A stretch of DNA of 64,000 nucleotides from Aureococcus anophagefferens. Its lineage: Eukaryota; Sar; Pelagophyceae; Pelagomonadales; Pelagomonadaceae. The stretch lies in NCBI RefSeq assembly GCF_000186865.1, contig NW_008705562.1, forward strand, positions 1,024,451 through 1,088,450, in the 5' to 3' direction. Below the pieces are notes generated by a model. The model did no database searches. It saw only the letters and a list, made by a program, of their open reading frames with translations, and was not told the DNA's origin. Positions 57,401 through 64,000 of this stretch are shown here, piece by piece (position 1 is the first letter of the stretch; every line of letters starts with the position of its first letter). A program made the position numbers and the translations under genes.

Positions 57401-60400
57401 TGAGCCGGAGCCGCTCCTTGCCCTTGTAGTCGAGCGTCGCCTGGACGACCTGGTCGCTGCCCACGAGCTCCACGCGGCCGTCGGTGACGCAGTAGACCGT
57501 CGTCGCGCACTCGCCGTCGCGGAAGAGCATGTCGCTGGGCATGTAGAACTCGAAGCCGACGCGCTTGACGAGCTCGGCGACGAGCGTCGCCGTGTAGGGC
57601 TTGACGCCGTGGAGCGACGCGATCATGTCGCCCGCGACCTCGACGATGAAGTCCGCGCGGAGGTTCATGGGCAGCATCTCGAGCACCTCGGACCCGCCGA
57701 TGCCGCGCTGCTGGACCCAGAGGCGCTCGTAGTAGGCGAGCACGGACCGCCGCAGGGCGCCGGGCAGGTGCTGCTGGTCGCAGTACTGCGTCGCCTTGTT
57801 CACCTTGCGGAGGAAGAACGACCGCGACAGGCCCGTCTGCGAGAGCGCGTCCTCGACGATGGCGACGATGAGGGCGTAGAAGCCCGTGGCCAGCAGGAGG
57901 GCGAAGATGGAGAAGCGGAACTCGCGGTCGCCCGTCGCGCCGAAGTTCTGGTCGCGCGCCGTGAGCGTGCCGAACGCCCAGAGGAGCGCGGCCGTGTACG
58001 CGTCCGTGATGCCGTCGCCGGAGAACTTCTTCGTCGTGCCGAGCTGGGGCTGCTTCAGGGGCTTGCCCGCCCAGAGGCCGTCGTCGGGCACGCGCGCGTA
58101 GGGGTCGATGTTGTCGCAGCCGTCGAGGCCGCCGAGCGAGCAGTGGCGGAGGAGGCCGCTGTCGTAGGCCCACGTGTTCTCGTTGCCGTTGAGGTGGACG
58201 CTGTTGGCGCACCAGAAGAAGCCCGTCGCCGTGAGGTGGGCCGTGAAGAGGAAGCCCGTGATGAGCACCGCGACGTTCCGCGCGTCCTCGCTCACCTTGA
58301 CGCCCGCGTGCTCGATGGCCGCCTCGAGCGCGAAGACGAGGGAGCCCACGTCCATGACCCGGAGCATCTTGTTGAGGCGGCAGGACGCGAGGCGCTGGGC
58401 CGAGCCCATGTTCTTGCCGGGGATCGCGAAGTAGAGCACGTCGAGCGGGAGCGCGGCGAGGATCGCGAGCGGCGCGGCGAGGCCGCTGCGGTAGCGCTTC
58501 GAGTTGGACCAAAAGTAGGTGACGCAGTGCGAGTGCCAGACGAGGGCGTCGATGACGAGGACGATGTCGCCGACGTAGTAGGGCAGCACGTCGACGGGCG
58601 AGATGTCGTGGCCCTCGCGGAAGACCGCGTTGAAGGGCACGATGGCGATGTTCCAGAGCACGAAGAACAGCACGACGCAGTTCCAGGCGTGGCCCAGGGA
58701 CCCCGCGTTCTTGTAGCGCGACGACGCCAGCTTGAGCGTGTCCGCGCCCTTCTTGAGCGCCGTCGACTCGTCGGCCGTGAGGAGCGCGTTGCGCTGCGTC
58801 GTGCGCTGGATGAGCTGCGACATCTTCGTCTTGGACTTCTTGCCCGCGTCGCCCGCGAGCTGGAAGTTGCCGTTGTTGTCGATGATCTTGACGCAGCCCT
58901 GCTCGCGGTCGATCTCGTAGCGCACGGGCCGCTTCTCGAGCTCGCGCTGGTTGTAGCGCACCGCGGGGAAGTGGAAGAGGAGCTCCGTGAAGCGGTGGTG
59001 CTGGAGGTGCCAGGTCTCCGTGACCTCCTTCGTCGTCGCGGAGTAGCGACTGTAGGTGACGTGCTTGAGCAGCGCCTCCTCGCAGAACGTGTCGTTCGTC
59101 CGCAGGTTCCGCGCGTGGTACGCGCCCACGGTGATCTCGACGACGCCCGTCTGGATGATGTAGAGGCCCGGCGCCGGCAGCGTGTACTCGACGATCTCCT
59201 CGTCCACCCCGAAGAAGTGGAGCTCCATGCGCACGATGAGCTCGTAGAGGAAGAGGTGGTCCTGGTCGTGGAGCGTCGGCGACTTGCGGAACGCGGGCTC
59301 CAGCATGGACGCGATGAGGTCCTGGCGCAAATTGAGCGGTAAACGCTTGTTGAGCATGGCCATCTCGTCGGTGCCGTCGCGCTCCTCGGCTAAAAAGTCG
59401 ATGTAGAAGTTGATCTTCTCCTTGAGCGCGGGCGACACGTAGTTCGTGCGCATGAACGCGTTGAGCACGTTCGACTTGTGCGTCGTGTTCGCCTCCGTGA
59501 GGTCGACGAAGCGGATCATCATGGAGAAGTTGGAGACGACGGTCGTGAAGTAGGCCACCAAGATGATGTTGAGCCCGAGCGTCTGGAAGTCGGAGCCGAC
59601 GGCCGTGTCGACGACGGCCGCGTAGTCGACGGTCATCAAGGCCGCGAGCGAGTCGTGGATGAGGTAGAGCATGTTGCCCGTGTAGTTGTCGCCGGCGATG
59701 GCCGTGTCCGTCATGCCGCAGACGCTGGACACCGTGAGCACGATGAAGATGAGCTGGCACGTCATGATCCACGCGCGGATCGTGTTCGGCGACACGACGT
59801 AGTACTCCTCGATGAAGTCCGTGATGTTCGTGATGTAGAACTTGATGTTCCAGAAGCGGAGCACGTGGGGCACGCGGAGGTAGGACCAGTGGCCCACGAA
59901 GAGGCCCACGAGGTCGATGGGCACGCAGCTCAGGAAGTCGACGCGGAACCGCTTGCTCTCCATGTGGTGCGCGGTGATCGCGGACCGCTCCACCAACAGC
60001 AGGTCGCGGCCGTCGACGACCGTGTTGATGCCGAAGAAGAAGAGGCGGAAGATCATGTCCACGTCGAAGCAGATGTCGAAGAAGTAGTCGAGCACGAGCG
60101 TCGCCTCCATGCCGGACTGCCAGCCGCGGTTGCGCATGTAGCGCGCCGTGAGCTTGCCCTCGCGGTACTGGCGGAAGAGGCGGAGCTGGGGCGTCACGCA
60201 GGTGAACATGAGCGCGAAGAAGAGGAAGATGTCCCAGCCGAAGCGCGCGAACGAGCCGGGCAGGATCACGAGGCCCGACGCGGCCGCGCGGTCCATGAGC
60301 ATCGCGTTGTCCTCGCCGGCGCCCATGTCCATGTTCGGCAGGGGCACGACGGCGCCGACGGCGGCGCTGTCGGCGGCGGAGATGCCCGCGCCCGCCGTCG

Positions 60401-62100
60401 ACACGATCGTCGCGCGCGACCGCCGCGCGGCGACCTGGTCGTTGAGGCTCGCGGACTTGGGCGCCGCGGGCGCCGCGCCGCCGTTGCCCGCGCCCCAGGC
60501 CGCCGCGGGCTTCGAGGGCACCTTGTCCTCGCCCTGCATGGCGCCGAGCGTCGCCGCGGAGGACCGCGGCGGCGGCATCGCGCCCGACGCGGACCCCCAC
60601 GCCGCGATGGTCTCGCGGTAGAGCCGCTTCGTCTCGACGATGCCCGCGTCCGTGTCGAGCATGGACACGGTGGGCACCTTGGCCTTCTCCGCGTCCTTCT
60701 TGCTCTTCTTCTTGTTGGGCGTGTCGCTGATGTCGTCCTCCTTGGGCGCGAAGCGCCGCACCGTCGACTTGAGCGACTCGTACGTGAGCACGAGCGTCTC
60801 GACGAAGCCCGCGCCCGCGCGGAGGCCCACGGGGTACTTGCCGCCGAGCACGCACTGGTAGTCCCCAAAGTAGTCGCCCACCGTCACCGCCGCGAGCTGG
60901 ACGCCGTTGTGCATGATGTAGGCCTCGCCCTCGCGGAGAATCAGCATCTCCCGCTTCGCCTCCTGCGCCTTGATGAGCCACTGGTCCGGCAGGTAGACGC
61001 GGCCGTACAAGGTGTCGACGACGGAGTTGAGGAACTCCGGCGGCCGCATGTCGGGCTTGAAGAAGGGCACGCCGCTCAGCAGGCCCAAAGACCGGTTCGC
61101 GATGCCGCGCCGGAGCGCCTTCGGCAGCTCACTCAGGATCTGGTCGTCCGTCATGCCGCTCTGGCGGATGTAGAGGTAGTCGAAGAAGATGGTGATGCGG
61201 CTCTTGAGGATGGGCTCGATGCGGTTCACCTTCATGAACTGCTTCACGGGGTCGATGTCGGCCTTGAAGCCGTTGAGCACGACGTTGTTCGTCTCGACCG
61301 TACTCGCCAAATTCGCAAAGACGATGGCGTAGAACATGAGGGACACGGTCATGATGATGGCGTTGGACGCCAGCTCGTGGGCGTTCATGGGCAGCGACGG
61401 CCCCCACTGGATGGAGCACAGGATCAGCGTCATGATGATGAGGTAGTTGAGGCTGTCGACCATCTGGATCATCGCGACGGCGACCTCGATGTCGTACTTG
61501 TGGACGAGGACCGTGCGCAGCACCATCATCGTCGACTTGAAGTGGGACACGCGCGTGATGCGCAGCACGTCCGTCGCGATCTTCACGTAGGGCACGCTGT
61601 ACGCGAAGGACGTCACGAGCGGCACGGCCGCTAAAATGTTCGTGCAGAAGAGCAGGCTGTGCGTGTAGCGATCCTTGATCGCCTTGTGGTCGTCGACGAT
61701 CTCGCGCGCGTCCTGCGGGCGGCGGGGGCGTCGCGCGGGCGGGGGGGGGGCGCGGGGGGGGGGAGTATCCGGCCGTCTCCCGGGCGCGGCGCCGCGCGGT
61801 GTCGTAGATGGGGAAGACGAAGCGCATGAAGAGCTCGATGAGGAAGATGAGGTCCACGAGGTGGTTGACGAAGTTGAGGAGCTCCGTGCAGGACTCCCCG
61901 CAGCGGAACGAGACCCCGTGCCCCGACTTGTCCCAGTTCGTCGACCGTCCCACGGAGAGCGGAGCGTTGACGCAGCTCCAGATCACCGCGGCCATGAGGA
62001 TGATGTTCCAGATGATGTAGACCGCGCTGTCCTCATCGAAGATGGGCAGCTTGATCTTGCACGGGCACTTGATCACGAGCTTCAGCTTCTTCTTCGCCAT
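54402..62100 (-). CDS. Single-chain four-module cyclic-nucleotide-gated-like channel with C2 domain
   Basis: Exon 1 is 62100-61798 and exon 2 is 61712-54402, with an inferred 85-bp GC-AG intron rich in G runs; about 2537 residues. Four similar modules follow one another, each a set of membrane helices with an S4-like Arg/Lys helix and then a C-linker and cyclic-nucleotide-binding-like fold: I about 1-412, II 585-1022, III 1105-1593, IV 1643-2055. S4-like helices are VLRITRVSHFK, VLRFWNIKF, RLNKMLRVMD and CLRVVQLSRLRH. Pore segments differ: IV FATFTSFGDLG, III LLWAFGTLTARDQNF, II AALMTVDYAAV, I much reduced. No GYG filter is seen. A C2 domain lies at about 2075-2180 (KLTIDVFRGRNLTSMG, TPEFNESFSVKIY). 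The tail is Ala/Pro-rich with SQAG-type repeats. It probably conducts cations under nucleotide or voltage control; selectivity is unknown. Confidence 0.8.
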
Positions 62101-63371
62101 GGCGCCTGCCCGGGCCCGCCCCGACCGGGGAGGAGCGCGTCGACCACCGCCGCCCCCGGCCGCGCCCGCCTCACCGTCCCGCGACCGGGGAGCTGATGCC
62201 TATCGACGGCGGAGCGACGTCCGCGCCCCCGGCGGCCAAGCACCCAGACCAACCCTGCCAACCACCGGAGATGGTCTCCAGCGCCTGTGGCTGGGAGAAA
62301 CGAGCGCGGGTGGTTGGCAGATATATACGGATACGCACTGCCGCGGATCGGTTGAGGTCACGACTCGGAGGAGGTGGAAGTGCCGGCCAATGGCGGGGGC
62401 GCGCCGCACGTAAACCTCGCGCCTCATCGCGCGCGAGGCCTCGGACGCCGCGCCGCGAGCCGCCGCGAGCCCGGCCGCCGCGCGCGGCGACGCCGCGGAG
62501 CGACGGCGGGGGTACTGCCGCGCGCCGTTGCGCCTCGACCCAGGCCAGCGGCGAGGCGGCTCTCTCTCGTGCGGACGTGACGGAGACGGCGCCCCGGGCC
62601 CACGGCGTCCGTCGCGGGCGGTAGGCGCACGGCCGCGCGAGGCCCGACGCGTCGCCGCAACGACGCGACGATGGTTACTAGGAACGGCGCGCGGCGCGAT
62701 CCCGACGTTGGCCGCGCGGCGCCGAGACGGTGCGCGAGGCGCCGCGCGCGCGTCGCGTCGAGTGGCGGTCGGCGACCATCGCACATCGATTCGAGCCGCG
62801 CGCGGCCGCGGCGAGCCCCCGCGCGGGCTGCTCGCTCTCGACGGCGGTCCGTCCGCGGCCTCTGCCAAGTCGACGCACTCGCCGGACCGTGGCGGCGTCG
62901 CCCCTGGTGGCCGCGACGGCGCGAGGCCGCCGGCTGCGCAGGGGCCTGCGTGCTCGTTCCGGGCGTGCGCTCGCGCGATCCCACGCGTCGCAGGACGATC
63001 TCTTAGCTGGGCTGCCTTGTGCCAGCTCGAGCAGGCGCTCGCAGCCGTCCGCTGCCCCAACCGCTCGGGCAGCCGATCCTGTCTTGGCAGCCCTGTCTTG
63101 GCAGCCCTGCGACGCCCGACCTGTCGCCTCGCACCCGCGCGCCGCCACTGGCGCCGGCAACAACTTCGGTCTCCGAAACAACCAGCCTCCAATTGATACA
63201 TTTCCCTATTCACAATTGAGGCACTGGCAACCTGAGAACGCGCGAGCCAAAAAAAACGCAAAAAGAATTTGGCAGCCCGCTTCTGAGCATGGAGAGGCAT
63301 CAAAAAGCCCAACCACACCGGTTGCACCGCTCTCACTTTCCGCCACCCGAGCCACCCGACCACCTACCACC
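62101..63371. other. Long intergenic region, no confident gene
   Basis: 1271 bp between the divergent channel and PT-rich genes. Frames here are Arg/Ala-rich on both strands without domain pattern. A short direct repeat of CCTGTCTTGGCAG sits at about 63078-63104, and an A/T-richer part at 63170-63280 precedes the next start. Promoters for both genes are expected here. Confidence 0.55.
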
Positions 63372-64000
63372 ATGTCTTCCACGACCATCCTCGCGCTCCT
63401 CGCCCTCGCGCGCACGATCAGCGCCGACGACGGCACGATCTCCTCCGCCTCGAGCGTCTCCACGGACGTGACGGCGGTCCCGACGGCCCAGTGCGCCTCG
63501 ACGCTCTCGACCTGCGACGAGTTCGTCGAGATCGACGCGCTGCCCTACCTGAACTCCGACGAGCAGCTGACGGTCCAGACGCACTACGACGACACGTACG
63601 GCTGCGAGATGGACGTCGTGTCGACGCTGCGCAACTGCTGGATCTGCGAGGACATCCCGACGAGCCTGCCCGTGCCCGCGCCCACCGCCATCCCGACGTC
63701 CCTGCCGACGCCCGTGCCGACGCCGAAGCCGACGCGCGCGCCGACGACGGCGACGCCGTCCGCCGCGCCGACGACGGCCCCGACGACGACGACCTGGACG
63801 CCGACGACGACGCCGACGACGGCCGCCCCGACGACCTGCACGGAGACCGTCGTCTCGACGAAGACGCTCGAGTGCGACGTCGAGGACTGCCCCCAGAGCT
63901 TCACGTTTTCCACGTACGCGCCCGACGCGGCGTTCCCGTTCCGCGCGGAGGCGCGCGCGGGCTGCTCCATCCTCGCGGCGACGCTGACCATGTCGACGCG
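63372..64000 (+). CDS. Secreted PT-rich protein, partial at the window edge
   Basis: ATG 63372 follows CACCACC and opens MSSTTILALLALARTISADD, a signal peptide. At least 209 residues are in the window. A Cys-containing globular part (about 45-95: QCASTLSTCDEF, CEMDVVSTLRNCWICED) is followed by a Pro/Thr linker of P-T-x-x-P-T repeats (PVPTPKPTRAPTTATPSAAP), then another Cys-rich part (CTETVVSTKTLECDVEDC). Such PT-rich stalks are common in stramenopile cell-surface and secreted proteins and are usually O-glycosylated. Domain and function beyond that cannot be given because the gene runs off the edge. Confidence 0.82.
   Translation, partial: MSSTTILALLALARTISADDGTISSASSVSTDVTAVPTAQCASTLSTCDEFVEIDALPYLNSDEQLTVQTHYDDTYGCEMDVVSTLRNCWICEDIPTSLPVPAPTAIPTSLPTPVPTPKPTRAPTTATPSAAPTTAPTTTTWTPTTTPTTAAPTTCTETVVSTKTLECDVEDCPQSFTFSTYAPDAAFPFRAEARAGCSILAATLTMST

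Noticed and set aside
54204..59342. 1712-codon plus-strand open frame
   Set aside because: Antisense of the channel gene; composition is Leu/Arg/Val/Glu-biased with no motif.
63075..63110. Possible CRISPR-like or satellite array (CCTGTCTTGGCAG repeated)
   Set aside because: Only two adjacent copies, no spacers; simple local duplication in a eukaryotic intergenic region.
62200..63363. 387-codon minus-strand open frame
   Set aside because: Arg-rich, no domain pattern, poor start context; typical of chance open frames at this GC content.
1..64000. Bacterial operon, ribosome-binding sites or phage island
   Set aside because: Introns, organelle presequences and eukaryote-only families across the whole window; no operon spacing and no phage genes.

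Overview
The window looks like nuclear DNA of a very GC-rich, gene-dense, single-celled stramenopile alga. The pelagophyte Aureococcus anophagefferens is my best guess, from style and not from a database match. The evidence is: eukaryotic protein families throughout (mitochondrial complex I 23 kDa subunit, exosome RRP41, CLPTM1, neurochondrin, SET1-type methyltransferase, mitochondrial carrier), short spliceosomal introns of about 50-60 bp, PT-rich secreted proteins, MYND/Sel1/TPR proteins, and intron-making transposons (introners). Introners of this kind are known from Micromonas and Aureococcus. Coding strands use almost only G or C at third positions, so antisense frames stay open for kilobases and give long arginine-rich shadow ORFs. 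These were left out. There are two assembly gaps (7083-7997 and 40020-40085).

Layout. 1-9 kb: a partial LRR protein (-), a RanBP2-finger/PhyH dioxygenase (+), a nucleotide-sugar transporter (-) and an Ala/Arg-rich repeat protein broken by a gap (+). 9-13.5 kb: a MYND/RING/Sel1 protein (-), a secreted glycosyltransferase-like protein (+) and a double-MYND/TPR protein (-). 13.7-24.5 kb: a 2155-residue EF-hand protein with seven 172-residue tandem units (+), an unknown acidic protein (+), a second EF-hand-like protein (-) and an Stc1-like zinc protein (+). 24.6-31 kb: a glycosyltransferase/secretory-kinase fusion (-), a DUF4347 protein (-) and an LRR membrane protein carrying an introner (-). 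31.7-42.4 kb: a four-helix membrane protein (+), a HAD-like protein (-), a UBC-like/PP2C fusion (-), a GNAT/PhzF fusion (-), RRP41 (+), NDUFS8 (-) and CLPTM1 (-). 42.5-43.4 kb: decayed coding fragments on both strands. 43.4-50.7 kb: neurochondrin-like (+), SLC25 carrier (+), DEAD-box helicase (-), an Ala-rich coiled-coil protein (+), a tiny three-exon gene (-) and a SET1-like methyltransferase with a frameshift (+). 50.9-64 kb: a raffinose-synthase-like GH36 enzyme interrupted by two introners (+), a four-module cyclic-nucleotide-gated-like channel with a C2 domain (-) and the start of a secreted PT-rich protein (+).

The genes do not form an operon or a pathway; they are independent eukaryotic genes, often divergent or convergent with very short spacers. 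The most notable content is (1) three introner copies, two of them 192 bp and about 86% identical, each framed by an 8-bp target duplication and each removable to leave an intact reading frame; (2) repeated use of GC-AG splice sites, several starting GCGCGG; (3) the four-repeat single-chain channel; (4) several unusual domain fusions.
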